This document shows positions 34,036 through 43,100 of a DNA stretch of 64,000 nucleotides, one piece after another (the first letter of the stretch is position 1; the number at the start of each line of letters is the position of its first letter). The translations under genes were made by a program, and so were the position numbers. The DNA is from Burkholderia sp. WP9 (lineage in GTDB: Bacteria; Pseudomonadota; Gammaproteobacteria; Burkholderiales; Burkholderiaceae). The DNA is taken from NCBI RefSeq assembly GCF_900104795.1, contig NZ_FNTG01000001.1:1984001-2048000 (forward strand), read 5' to 3'. A model generated the notes under the pieces. It saw nothing but the letters and a program-made list of their open reading frames with translations, searched no databases and was not told the DNA's origin.

Positions 34036-35695
34036 GGAGTTTTCCCGTGTGCGTCTGTGCGGCGCGCGGCTCCGGCACATTGAGCGACGACGCCAGCAGC
34101 GACTGCGTATAAGGATGCGACGGTGCGTGCAACACGTCGAGCGTGTCGCCGGTTTCGACGATGCGTCCCGACTTCATCACGATCACGCGATGCGCCATGG
34201 CTCGCATCACCGCCAGATCGTGCGTAATGAACAAGTAGCTTAGCTTGTACTTTTTCTGCAGATTTGTCAGCAGATTCAGCACCTGCTTCTGAATCGAAAC
34301 GTCAAGCGCGCTAGTCGGCTCGTCGAGCACCAGCAATTCCGGTTCGACCGCCAGCGCTCGCGCAATCGCAATGCGTTGCCGCTGGCCGCCGGAGAACTCG
34401 TGCGGGTAGCGCAGCATCGCATCGGCGGGCATGCCGACTTCTTCCAGCAGGCTGCCGACGCGTGCGCGCCGCGCCTTCGCGTCCACTTCCGGCCGATGCA
34501 CGGCGAGGCCCTCGCCGATGATCTGCTCGACCGTCATGCGTGGCGACAGCGAGCCGAACGGGTCCTGAAACACGACTTGCATGCGCGAATACAACGCACG
34601 GCGCGAGCTCGCGGTTTTGAGCGTGGATAGCGGCATGCCGTCGATATGGATATGCCCGGCGGCCGGCTGTTGCAGGCCGAGCACGGTTGCGGCCAACGTG
34701 GATTTACCCGAACCCGATTCACCGACAATGCCGAGCGTTTCGCCGCGCCGCACGCTCAGATCGACATCCTGCACCGCGCGGAATGTTGAGCGTCCGAACA
34801 GGGAACGCCAGCCTTTCGCCGCCGTGCGGTAGTCGACGGCCAGTCCCTGCACTTCCAGCAACCGGCGCGCGCCCTGCTCGACCGGCGCCACCGCACGCTG
34901 CGGCTCGCTGTCGAGCAGGCGCCGCGTGTAGGGATGCTGCGGACTCGCGAACAGCGCCTGGGTCGTATTGGTCTCCACCAGTACGCCCTTTTCCATCACC
35001 GCGACGCGCTGCGCGAAACGCTTCACCAGATTCAGGTCGTGCGTGATCAGCAGCACGGCCATGCCGCGTTCAGCCGCCTCCTGTTCCTGCAACGAAATCA
35101 ACAGATCGACGATCTGCTGGCGAACGGTGACGTCGAGCGCGGTAGTGGGCTCGTCGGCGAGCAGCAAACGCGGGCGGCACGCGAGCGCCATCGCGATCAT
35201 TGCGCGCTGCCGCTGGCCGCCGGACAGTTGGTGCGGAAAGCTGTCGATACGCCGTTCCGGTTCGGGAATGCCGGTGCGCCTGAGCAACTCAATGCCACGC
35301 TCACGCGCCGCATTCGGCCGCAGACCTTCGTGCAGACGCAAACTCTCGGCAATCTGTTTGCCGATTGTAAAGAGCGGATTGAGCGCGGTCATCGGCTCCT
35401 GAAACACCATCGCGACATCCGCGCCGCGTAAGCCGCGCATCTGCTGCTCGGTTTTCTGCAGCAGATCCTCACCATCGAGCAGCATGCGGCCGCTCAATTC
35501 GGCATGCTCGACGAGCCGCAAAATGGACAACGCGGTCACGCTCTTGCCCGAACCCGATTCGCCCACCAATGCCACGCGCTCCCCGCGTGCAATGGACAGG
35601 CTGAGTTCGTGCACCGCCACTTTGTCGCCGAAACGCACGGAGAAACGGTCGATTTCCAGCAATGGCCGGTTGGTCGGCGCTTGAGTGTTGGTCAT
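34028..35695 (-). CDS. yejF: Peptide ABC importer, double ATPase subunit (YejF type)
   Basis: The 555-aa protein fuses two ABC ATPase domains. The first has GESGSGKSVTALS, LSGGQRQRAMIAMAL and LLLADEPTTALD; the second has GESGSGKSTLAATVL, FSGGQRQRIAIARAL and LLVLDEPTSALD. Such a fused Opp/Dpp-type ATPase with the adjacent permease/binding-protein set identifies a YejABEF-like transporter. The ATG at 35695 overlaps the yejE stop (ATGA); a longer frame to 35824 overlaps the permease and is unlikely. E. coli YejABEF imports microcin C. Confidence 0.92.
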   Translation of the reverse strand: MTNTQAPTNRPLLEIDRFSVRFGDKVAVHELSLSIARGERVALVGESGSGKSVTALSILRLVEHAELSGRMLLDGEDLLQKTEQQMRGLRGADVAMVFQEPMTALNPLFTIGKQIAESLRLHEGLRPNAARERGIELLRRTGIPEPERRIDSFPHQLSGGQRQRAMIAMALACRPRLLLADEPTTALDVTVRQQIVDLLISLQEQEAAERGMAVLLITHDLNLVKRFAQRVAVMEKGVLVETNTTQALFASPQHPYTRRLLDSEPQRAVAPVEQGARRLLEVQGLAVDYRTAAKGWRSLFGRSTFRAVQDVDLSVRRGETLGIVGESGSGKSTLAATVLGLQQPAAGHIHIDGMPLSTLKTASSRRALYSRMQVVFQDPFGSLSPRMTVEQIIGEGLAVHRPEVDAKARRARVGSLLEEVGMPADAMLRYPHEFSGGQRQRIAIARALAVEPELLVLDEPTSALDVSIQKQVLNLLTNLQKKYKLSYLFITHDLAVMRAMAHRVIVMKSGRIVETGDTLDVLHAPSHPYTQSLLASSLNVPEPRAAQTHTGKLHD

Positions 35696-36807
35696 CGCGG
35701 ACCTCCGCCGAAAGCCGAACCGCGCGAGCGCGTATCCAGCGCATTGCGCAATGCGTCGCCCATGAAAGTCAGCAACAGCAGCGTGATCACCAGCGCGGCA
35801 AATGCCGACATGGAGATCCACCACGCGTCGAGATTGTTCTTGCCTTCCTGAAGCAGTTCACCGAGGCTCGGCGTTGGCGGCGGCACGCCGAGACCGAGAA
35901 AGTCGAGGCTGGTCAGCGAGAGAATCGCGGCGCTCATGCGAAACGGCAAAAAGGTGATCACCGGCGTCAGGCTGTTCGGCAATACATGGCGCCACATGAT
36001 CTGCCAGTTGCTCAGGCCCATGGTGCGCGCCGCTTTCACGTAATCGAGCGAACGATTGCGCAGGAATTCCGCGCGCACGTAGTCCGACAGAACGAGCCAG
36101 CCGAACATAGACAACAGAATGAAGAGCAGCCACAACGTGGGCTCGAAGATCGACGCGAAAATGATCAGCAGATACAGGTCCGGCATCGAACTCCAGATTT
36201 CGATCAGGCGCTGGCCGATCAGATCGGTGCGTCCGCCGTAAAAGCCCTGAATCGCGCCAGTCAACACGCCAACGACGACACCGGACACCGTGAGCGCCAG
36301 CGCCATCAGCACCGACAGACGGAAGCCGTAGAGCAGCCGCGCCAGCACGTCACGCCCGAACTGATCCGTGCCGAGCCAGTTGCTCGCGGTGGGCGGCGCC
36401 GGATACGGATGCGCGGCGAAATAGTCGATCGTGTCGTAGTGGAAATGATTCGGCGGATAGACCGCGAAGTTGCCGTTCGATTCGAGCCGCGAACGGATAT
36501 ACGGGTCGAGGTAATTGGCACGCGCCGGAAAGTCGCCGCCGAACAGCGTCTCCGGATAGTCCTTCACGATGGGAAAATAATAGTGCCCGTCGTAACGCAC
36601 GATCAACGGACGGTCGTTGGACAACACCTCGCCGAGCAGGCTGATGACGAACAGCGACACGAAGATCACGAGGCTCCAGTAGCCCAGACGCTGCTGCCTG
36701 AAGCGCAGCCACGTGCGCCGCCACGGAGACGGCGACGCCGCGTGCGCCGCGCCGGCCGCGTCAGCGGTCCAGGCGGTTGAATTGGATGCGGGGGTCGACG
36801 AGGACAT
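35692..36807 (-). CDS. yejE: Peptide ABC importer permease (YejE type)
   Basis: The product is about 371 aa, a membrane permease of the OppC/YejE group. The long first periplasmic loop with FPIVKDYPETLFGGDFPARANY and the segment WLGTDQFGRDVLARLLYGFR are hallmarks of YejE. The EAA loop is in YVKAARTMGLSNWQIMWRHVLPN. The ATG at 36807 is used; 36822 is also in frame. It overlaps the yejB end by about 47 bp and the yejF start by 4 bp. Confidence 0.92.
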   Translation of the reverse strand: MSSSTPASNSTAWTADAAGAAHAASPSPWRRTWLRFRQQRLGYWSLVIFVSLFVISLLGEVLSNDRPLIVRYDGHYYFPIVKDYPETLFGGDFPARANYLDPYIRSRLESNGNFAVYPPNHFHYDTIDYFAAHPYPAPPTASNWLGTDQFGRDVLARLLYGFRLSVLMALALTVSGVVVGVLTGAIQGFYGGRTDLIGQRLIEIWSSMPDLYLLIIFASIFEPTLWLLFILLSMFGWLVLSDYVRAEFLRNRSLDYVKAARTMGLSNWQIMWRHVLPNSLTPVITFLPFRMSAAILSLTSLDFLGLGVPPPTPSLGELLQEGKNNLDAWWISMSAFAALVITLLLLTFMGDALRNALDTRSRGSAFGGGPR

Positions 36808-37813
36808 AGCAGACGTCAGCAATAAGTTTGGTTACGAGGGCAATCAGCGTGAACAGAAAGAGCGAGCCAAGCACAACCGGATAATCACGGCGAATCACCG
36901 AGTCGTACGACAGTTGGCCCATGCCGTCGAGCGAGAACAGCGTTTCGATCAGCAGGTTGCCGTTCAGAAACGCGCCGACGAATGCCGCCGGCAAACCGGT
37001 GAGCAACGGAATCGCGGCGTTGCGCAGCACGTGCTTCCACAGCACGTCGCGCTCCGGCGCACCCTTGGCGCGTGCCGTCAATACATACTGACGGCCGATT
37101 TCCTCCAGAAAGGTGTTCTTGGTCAGAATCGTGACGATCGCGAAGTTGCCCACCACCGAGGCCGTGACCGGCAGCACGATGTGCCACAAATAGTCGAGTA
37201 CTTTGCCAAATGCACTGAGATCGTTGAAGTTATCCGACGTGAGGCCACGCATCGGAAACACCTGCCAGAACGTGCCGCCACCGAAGAGCATGAGCAGCAA
37301 CACGCCGAGTACGAAACCAGGAATCGCATAACCGGCGAGCACCAGCACGCTCGTGACGGTATCGAAGCGCGAACCATTGCGCACCGCCTTCGCGATCCCC
37401 AATGGCACGGATATCAGATACGTCAGCAGCACCGTCCATAAGCCGAGCGTGATCGAAACGGGCAACTTCGATTTGATGACGTCCCACACGCTGTCATGCT
37501 GATAGTAGGACTGGCCGAGATCGAACGTCGCGTAGCGCTTGAGCATCAACAGATAGCGTTCGAGCGGTGGCTTGTCGAAGCCGAACTGCTTCTTGATCTG
37601 CTCGATCTGCTGCGGATCGACACCCTGGCTGCCGTGATAACCGCCGCCACCCGCCCCCGCCTCTCCGCCACGGCCAGCGCCGTGGCGGAGTTGCGTCATC
37701 ACCTGTTCGACCGGCCCACCCGGCACGAACTGCGTGACGACAAAAGTCAGCGTGACCACGCCGAGCAGGGTCGGCACCATCAACAGCAAACGTCTGAGAA
37801 TGTAGGCAAGCAT
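36761..37813 (-). CDS. yejB: Peptide ABC importer permease (YejB type)
   Basis: The 350-aa permease begins MLAYILRRLLLMVPTLLGVV, the standard OppB/YejB start. A Gly/His-rich insert at about residues 45-60 (GAGRGGEAGAGGGGYHGSQG) precedes QIKKQFGFDKPPLERYLLML, a feature shared by YejB proteins. The EAA loop lies in YVLTARAKGAPERDVLWKHVLRN. It begins 8 bp after the binding-protein gene stop and overlaps yejE. With YejE it forms the inner-membrane channel. Confidence 0.92.
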   Translation of the reverse strand: MLAYILRRLLLMVPTLLGVVTLTFVVTQFVPGGPVEQVMTQLRHGAGRGGEAGAGGGGYHGSQGVDPQQIEQIKKQFGFDKPPLERYLLMLKRYATFDLGQSYYQHDSVWDVIKSKLPVSITLGLWTVLLTYLISVPLGIAKAVRNGSRFDTVTSVLVLAGYAIPGFVLGVLLLMLFGGGTFWQVFPMRGLTSDNFNDLSAFGKVLDYLWHIVLPVTASVVGNFAIVTILTKNTFLEEIGRQYVLTARAKGAPERDVLWKHVLRNAAIPLLTGLPAAFVGAFLNGNLLIETLFSLDGMGQLSYDSVIRRDYPVVLGSLFLFTLIALVTKLIADVCYVLVDPRIQFNRLDR

Positions 37814-37821
37814 GTTGTTCC

Positions 37822-39771
37822 TCAGTGGGCCGCAGCCGCGGATGACCCGGCGGACTGCGCAGCCTGGGTGGTTTGAGTGACGCGTGCGCCTGGTTTTTTC
37901 GCGTACCAGTAGTCGATCACCCAGTCTTCGTATTGGTACGTTTTGGGAACGATCTTCGGAAAGCCGATCGTGGTCTTGTAGCCGATACGCGCGCCTGGCG
38001 CGTAGTACTCCGGCACGAGGTAGAACGAATAGATCAGTACGCGATCCAGCGCACGGGTCGCCGCTTGCAGGTCGTCGAGATTGGTCGCGGAAAGCGCCGA
38101 GTGAATCAGCGAGTCGACCGCTTTCGAACGAATCCCCGGATAGTTTTCCGAGCCGACCTCGGACGCGGCCGCGCTACCGAAACGGCGCGTCAGTTCAGCG
38201 CCCGGAATCGTGACCGGCGGATAGATGAAGGTGGTCATGTCGTACTCGAAATTGTCCAGCCGCTTCTGGTACAACGCGCTATCGATTTCCCGCATATGCG
38301 CCTGAATGCCGAGCATGCCGAGCGCCTGCATATACGGCAGGATCAGACGATCCATGCCGGGCTGATCGTCCATGATTTCGATCGTCATCGGCGTGCCGTT
38401 GGCGTCGCGCAATGCGCCGTCGCGATAGTGCCAGCCGGCTTGCGCCAGCAGATCACGCGCCACGCGCAAATTGCCGCGCAAGGAGTTCGGCGCGATCGTG
38501 TCGGGCTGTTTGAGCATCGGACCGAACACTTCCGGCGGCACGCTGGCTCTCAATGGTTCGAGCAACGCCAGTTCCTTCGGACCGGGCATGCCGGTCGCGC
38601 CGAACGGACTTGCCGCGAAATAGCTGCTGGTGCGCCGGTATTGCCCATAGAACATCATCCGGTTCATCCAGTCGTAGTCGAATGCCATCGTCAGCGCGTG
38701 GCGCACGCGCGGATCCTGAAACATCGGCTTGCGTAGATTCATGAGCAGTCCCTGCATCTGCGCGGGACCATCGGCGAATTCGCCCTTCTTCAACAGGCCA
38801 TTGTCGAAGTTCTTGCCGACGTATTTGCGGGCCCACTGCGTCGCGCTGTATTCGACGATAACGTCCGCGTCGCCCGCCTTGAAGGCTTCGAGTTGCGTGT
38901 AGTGGTCACGGTACAGATTGAACGTGATACTTGCGAAGCGATACATGCCGCGCCGCGACGGCAGATTCGCGGCCCAGTAGTCAGGGTTGCGCCGATAGGT
39001 GATCTGCTTGTCGTTCTTGCGCGACTCGATCAGATACGGACCGCTCGCGATCGGCGCCTCGTTCGCGATCTGATCGAACGGCAAACGTGTGCCGTCCGCA
39101 CGCGCGCCCCACTTCGGCGAGAAGATCGGCAAGTCGCCGGCGATCAGCGGCGCGTCGCGCTCGGCATGCTTGAATTCGAAGCGCACGGTCGCCGGGTCGA
39201 CAATCACGGCGCGCCTGATCACGGAGAACTGCGCATTGAACAAGGGCGACGCCTTGGAACTCGTCAGCATATCGAACGAGTATTTGACGTCGGCCGCGGT
39301 AATCGGATCGCCGTTCGAAAAACGCGCGGAGGGGTTGATGTGGAACGTGGCCGAGGCCAGGTCCGGCGCGACTTCTACGTCGTCGGCAATGAGCGGGTAT
39401 TCGGAGGCGAGTTCGTCCCAGCTGCGCTGCATCAGCGTATCGAACATCAGATGCAAAATGTCCGGCGCGGGCGCGCCGCGCACGAGAAACGGATTCAGCG
39501 AATCGTAGCTCTGCAGTTCGTCGAAGTTCTGGAAGCTGAGCTTGCCGTCGCTCGGTGCCGTGGGATCCGCATAGTCGAAGTGCGTAAAGCCGGCGGGATA
39601 TTTGGGCTCGTCGTATTGCGCAATCGAGGGCCGCGCCTGCGCGCAGATCGCGCTCAATGCCAGACACGCACCGGCGCACAACGCGATCCGCGCGGCGGTG
39701 CGAAGCCGCGGCACGGACGCTGATGCTGCCGTGGGCACGGCGCGCGGCCGGCGAAACTTCACAAGTCTCAT
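37822..39771 (-). CDS. yejA: Peptide ABC importer binding protein (YejA type)
   Basis: The 649-aa periplasmic SBP_bac_5 protein has a long Tat/Sec-like leader (arginine-rich start, core ALCAGACLALSAICAQA). It aligns with E. coli YejA from memory through YDEPKYPAGFTHFDYADPTAP, RNPDYWAANLPSRRG, YVGKNFDNGLLKKGE and ALTMAFDYDWMNRMMFYGQY. It captures peptides delivered by the upstream TonB-dependent receptor. It starts the yejABEF-tldDE run. A strong hairpin (39790-39816) lies just before its start. Confidence 0.92.
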   Translation of the reverse strand: MRLVKFRRPRAVPTAASASVPRLRTAARIALCAGACLALSAICAQARPSIAQYDEPKYPAGFTHFDYADPTAPSDGKLSFQNFDELQSYDSLNPFLVRGAPAPDILHLMFDTLMQRSWDELASEYPLIADDVEVAPDLASATFHINPSARFSNGDPITAADVKYSFDMLTSSKASPLFNAQFSVIRRAVIVDPATVRFEFKHAERDAPLIAGDLPIFSPKWGARADGTRLPFDQIANEAPIASGPYLIESRKNDKQITYRRNPDYWAANLPSRRGMYRFASITFNLYRDHYTQLEAFKAGDADVIVEYSATQWARKYVGKNFDNGLLKKGEFADGPAQMQGLLMNLRKPMFQDPRVRHALTMAFDYDWMNRMMFYGQYRRTSSYFAASPFGATGMPGPKELALLEPLRASVPPEVFGPMLKQPDTIAPNSLRGNLRVARDLLAQAGWHYRDGALRDANGTPMTIEIMDDQPGMDRLILPYMQALGMLGIQAHMREIDSALYQKRLDNFEYDMTTFIYPPVTIPGAELTRRFGSAAASEVGSENYPGIRSKAVDSLIHSALSATNLDDLQAATRALDRVLIYSFYLVPEYYAPGARIGYKTTIGFPKIVPKTYQYEDWVIDYWYAKKPGARVTQTTQAAQSAGSSAAAAH

Positions 39772-39789
39772 CTTCGGAATGCGTAAGGA

Positions 39790-39816
39790 CGCGCGCCGGC
39801 TTGACGCCGGCGCGCG
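39790..39816. terminator. GC-rich 11-bp hairpin before yejA
   Basis: The 11-base arms at 39790-39800 and 39806-39816 (CGCGCGCCGGC and its complement) enclose a 5-nt loop. It lies 19 nt upstream of the yejA ATG and could partly terminate readthrough from the receptor gene or shape the leader. No U-run is present. Confidence 0.5.
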
Positions 39817-39972
39817 GTAAGTCGAATCGGCGCGAGTGACGGCCCGACGCCGTCGCTCCCGTAGCTTTCCCCGCTAGCGCTGCGCTGCTGCTTGCCGCCC
39901 GCTGTCGCTCGTCGTGGTGCTGAGCGAGCATTGTGCACGGGGAACACCAATGTACGTCTTTAAACGTGGTTT

Positions 39973-40008
39973 GCCGCTCCGGAACGGGAGACCCGAAACC
40001 GGAGCGGC
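39973..40008. terminator. 10-bp hairpin after the TonB-dependent receptor gene
   Basis: GCCGCTCCGG (39973-39982) and CCGGAGCGGC (39999-40008) pair exactly around 16 nt, 46 nt past the receptor stop. Without a U-run it may be a message-end stabiliser or an imperfect terminator. Confidence 0.45.
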
Positions 40009-40053
40009 CGACCCACTAGACAGACTGCGGATGAATCACAACCATCAAAGACT

Positions 40054-42795
40054 TCAGAAGCGGTACGACGCACCGACCTGGAAGAAGCGGCCGATATTGG
40101 TGTACAACGACTGGTCGTAGCCCGTGATATCCGGCGTGGCCTGCCATTCGACGTCGAACGGCGGCTTACGATCGAAGATGTTGTTGACGCCGCCGTAGAT
40201 CGTCCAGTTCTTGAAGCCGCGATACGTAGCCATCAGGTTGAACTGGCTATACGACGCCACCGACAGCGTGCCACCGTCGCCGAACTCGGACGCCACCGCG
40301 TTCGTGTACGGGCCGGTGTACTGCCACGTCAGCGTCGTGGTCAGCTTGCGGTAATCCCAGGACAAGCTGGTATTACCCTTCCAGCGCGGATTGGACGCAC
40401 CGAACGGCTGCAGCAACGCGAGGTTGTTGCCGGCGAAGTCCTGCGTGGGCGCACCCGGGCTGTTCAGCTTGAAGTGCCACACGTAGGCCCAGTCGCCTGC
40501 CAGCGTGAACGTACCGTACTTCGTGCCGACCGACTTGCGGAAGTTCATGTCGAAGCCGTCGGTGTCGAGCGAACCGAGGTTGACGAACTGTTCCTTGATG
40601 TAGGCCACCGTGCCGTCCGGATTGCGAATCACGTTCGACGGGTTGTTTGCGTCCATCACCGCGTTCGGATCGTTCGTGCCGATCACACCGTCGATGTGAA
40701 TCTTGTAGAACGCCGCACCGATATCCGTCGACGAATCCGGCGAGAGCTCGAAGCCAATGTTGTAGTTCTTCGTGTGCTCAGGCTGCAGCGCCGGATTGCC
40801 GTTGACCTGTTCCGTCGTGAAGTGCTTGGTCGGCGTGCCGCTCGGATCGTTCGGGTCCACCAGGTTCTGGTGGGCCAGATACGTAGCCTGCGAGTTTTCG
40901 ACCAGGGTCGGCGCGCGGAAGCCACGGCTGTACGATGCATACGTCGTGAGCATCTTGACCGGCTGGAAGCGCAACGCGAAGCTCGGCGAGAATGCACCGC
41001 CAAAGTCGCTGTAGTGGTCGTAACGGCCCGCTTGCGTGAACGTCAGGTTGTGAATGATCGGAATATCGACCTGATAGTACACGGCGGCCACGTTGCGCTC
41101 GCCGTCGACCGTCTGCACGTTTGCCGGCGCCGTGACCCCAAGCGCGCTATACGTGCGCGAGTTGATCAGGTTACTTTCGTGACGGAATTCCGTACCGAAA
41201 CCGACTCCGACCGGGCCACCAGGCAGATTGAACAGGTTACCCGTCGAGGTTTTCGCCGTAACACTGTCGAGCTTCGAGATTGCCTGTTCGTAGTCGTTCT
41301 GGAACACGCCGTTCAAGCCGTTCGGCGTGGCCGACGGGTTCGAGAAATTGAACACGCCGTTCTGCAGAATGTTCTCGACGCCAGCCACATTCAGCGCATT
41401 GCCGTAGGTCGTGTCGACCGTGCTCTGCGAATGGCCGTAATCCGCGGACCAATCCCAGTCGCCGAACTTGGCGGTGGTAAACGACCCCTTCACGCCGGTC
41501 ATTGCACGCCAGAACGTCGACACCGTATCCGCCGAAACAGTGTTCGGGAACGTGTAGTTGATCTGCGTCGGCACGCCGAACGGGTTGTACGGGTTGGTGC
41601 CCGAGACCGTGCGCGACAGCGGCAACGCCGAACCGGTAGCCGGGTTGAACGCGTTCGTCTGGCTGCTCAGCACTGCCGGACCTTCGTTCTGTACGGTTTC
41701 GTTGCGGCTCACCCACAAATCGGCGTAAGCCTGCACGTCGTCGTTGATCTTGAAGGTGCCGCGCACTTTAGCATTCAGGCGTGTGATCGCCGGCATGAGC
41801 GAGGTGGCGCTCGCCGGGTTCGATTTACACGTGGTCGCGCCGTTCGCCGACACGCTGCCCGGAGGGCAAGGGCTGAGCGCCGATTTGGTGCCGTCGGCCG
41901 AGGTCCAGTACGACTGCTGGTTCGGACCGAGCGGGCCCGCGAGACCGCCCGGGAACTGGCTGAAGTCCTGATTTGCGGTCATGTCGCGATCGGCAAGCGA
42001 CGAGCCGGTGTCGCGATAGTAGCTCGCGGCGGCCGTCACGTTGAAGCGGTCGCCATTCAGATCGCCAACGCCGCCGAGCACGCTGAAGTTACCCTGCGCG
42101 TCGCCCGGATGCTGCGCCTTGCCGAGCTGGCCGTCGATCTGCAAGCCCTGAAAGTCCTTCTTCGTGATGATGTTGACCACGCCTGCAATCGCATCCGAAC
42201 CATACACCGAGACCGCACCGGTCTTCACGATGTCGATGTGATCGATCATGTTGAGCGGGATCGAATTCACGTCGAAGAACGTGTCGGTGAAGTTCACCGC
42301 CTTGCCGTAATTCGCCACCCGTTGGCCGTCCACCAGCACCAGCGTGTACTTCTCGCTCAAACCGCGCAATGCAATGCCGCCACCGCCTTGCGCGGAGCTG
42401 TTCATCGTCGTTTGGCCCCAGCTGCTCCCTGAGTTCGCGGACGTGCCGCGCAGGAAGTCGGCCACGGTCGTATAACCGCTTTGCTGGATTTCCTTGGGCG
42501 TGATGGTCTGGACTTCCGTATTGCCAACCTTGTCCGACGTGCGGATCAGCGAGCCGGTCACTTCAAATTTCTTGAGTTGCTGAACCCCTTTGCCCGCCGG
42601 CGTCGCGGTGCTGCTGTCCGCGGACGGCGTGGCAGCAGCGCCCGTCGCCGGCGCGCTTTCCGTCGTTGCGCCCGCCGCTGTGCCGGTGGTGGCCGGCTGG
42701 CTTTGTGCAAACGCCGGTACGGCGATTGCGGCCGACAATGCCAGTTCAGCCCAGACTATTCTTCTAATGGCCAGCGCCAATGCCCTTTGTTTCAT
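40054..42795 (-). CDS. TonB-dependent outer-membrane receptor
   Basis: The 913-aa barrel has a signal peptide ending AVPAFA, an Ala/Thr-rich linker of about 45 residues, a TonB-box candidate (KKFEVTGS) and the plug domain (QSGYTTVADFLRG, GIALRGLSEKYTLVLVDGQRVANYG, DHIDIVKTGAVSVYGSDAIAGVVNIITKK). The barrel ends in a C-terminal Phe (FFQVGASYRF). It imports a scarce ligand using TonB energy. Placement between a dedicated TonB system and a YejABEF importer argues for a peptide or peptide-conjugate ligand rather than iron alone. No siderophore genes are near. Confidence 0.93.
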   Translation of the reverse strand: MKQRALALAIRRIVWAELALSAAIAVPAFAQSQPATTGTAAGATTESAPATGAAATPSADSSTATPAGKGVQQLKKFEVTGSLIRTSDKVGNTEVQTITPKEIQQSGYTTVADFLRGTSANSGSSWGQTTMNSSAQGGGGIALRGLSEKYTLVLVDGQRVANYGKAVNFTDTFFDVNSIPLNMIDHIDIVKTGAVSVYGSDAIAGVVNIITKKDFQGLQIDGQLGKAQHPGDAQGNFSVLGGVGDLNGDRFNVTAAASYYRDTGSSLADRDMTANQDFSQFPGGLAGPLGPNQQSYWTSADGTKSALSPCPPGSVSANGATTCKSNPASATSLMPAITRLNAKVRGTFKINDDVQAYADLWVSRNETVQNEGPAVLSSQTNAFNPATGSALPLSRTVSGTNPYNPFGVPTQINYTFPNTVSADTVSTFWRAMTGVKGSFTTAKFGDWDWSADYGHSQSTVDTTYGNALNVAGVENILQNGVFNFSNPSATPNGLNGVFQNDYEQAISKLDSVTAKTSTGNLFNLPGGPVGVGFGTEFRHESNLINSRTYSALGVTAPANVQTVDGERNVAAVYYQVDIPIIHNLTFTQAGRYDHYSDFGGAFSPSFALRFQPVKMLTTYASYSRGFRAPTLVENSQATYLAHQNLVDPNDPSGTPTKHFTTEQVNGNPALQPEHTKNYNIGFELSPDSSTDIGAAFYKIHIDGVIGTNDPNAVMDANNPSNVIRNPDGTVAYIKEQFVNLGSLDTDGFDMNFRKSVGTKYGTFTLAGDWAYVWHFKLNSPGAPTQDFAGNNLALLQPFGASNPRWKGNTSLSWDYRKLTTTLTWQYTGPYTNAVASEFGDGGTLSVASYSQFNLMATYRGFKNWTIYGGVNNIFDRKPPFDVEWQATPDITGYDQSLYTNIGRFFQVGASYRF

Positions 42796-43100
42796 TTTTC
42801 CCCTTCTCGCTCGTCAGTAAGGCCACAGCAATATGTGATGAGAGGTCTTGTGAACCTCTCCACTCGATATACGGCGATCTTGCGCCGCGCTCCGTTAAAG
42901 CAACATCAAATAACTCAGTGTTGGACTACTAATTTATTGCAATCGAAACGCGCAGCGCTTTTCAAATTGTTGTCATCTCTACCGCCACGCGAGTGGATCC
43001 CGCCACTCGCCGGCCCTCAATTCCCAAATCTCGGGTACAAACTTAAGTAATGCTTACAAATACACATTGAGTGCTATTTGCAAAAGCATGACCTGCGGCA
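42796..43100. promoter_or_regulatory. 305-bp gap between XRE regulator and receptor gene, with two hairpins
   Basis: GAGAGGT (42840-42846) and ACCTCTC (42854-42860) form a hairpin in the likely 5' leader of the receptor mRNA. GCGAGTGG (42989-42996) and CCACTCGC (43003-43010) form an 8-bp hairpin about 90 nt past the XRE stop. The stretch between is AT-rich and probably carries the receptor promoter. Confidence 0.45.

Noticed and set aside
26876..42795. RiPP biosynthetic cluster
   Set aside because: TldD/TldE and a GNAT are present, but no precursor peptide, cyclodehydratase, lanthipeptide or lasso enzyme was found.
42787..42800. GTTTCATTTT as another copy of the shared box
   Set aside because: It overlaps the ATGAAA start codon of the receptor gene and lacks the TAAA half.
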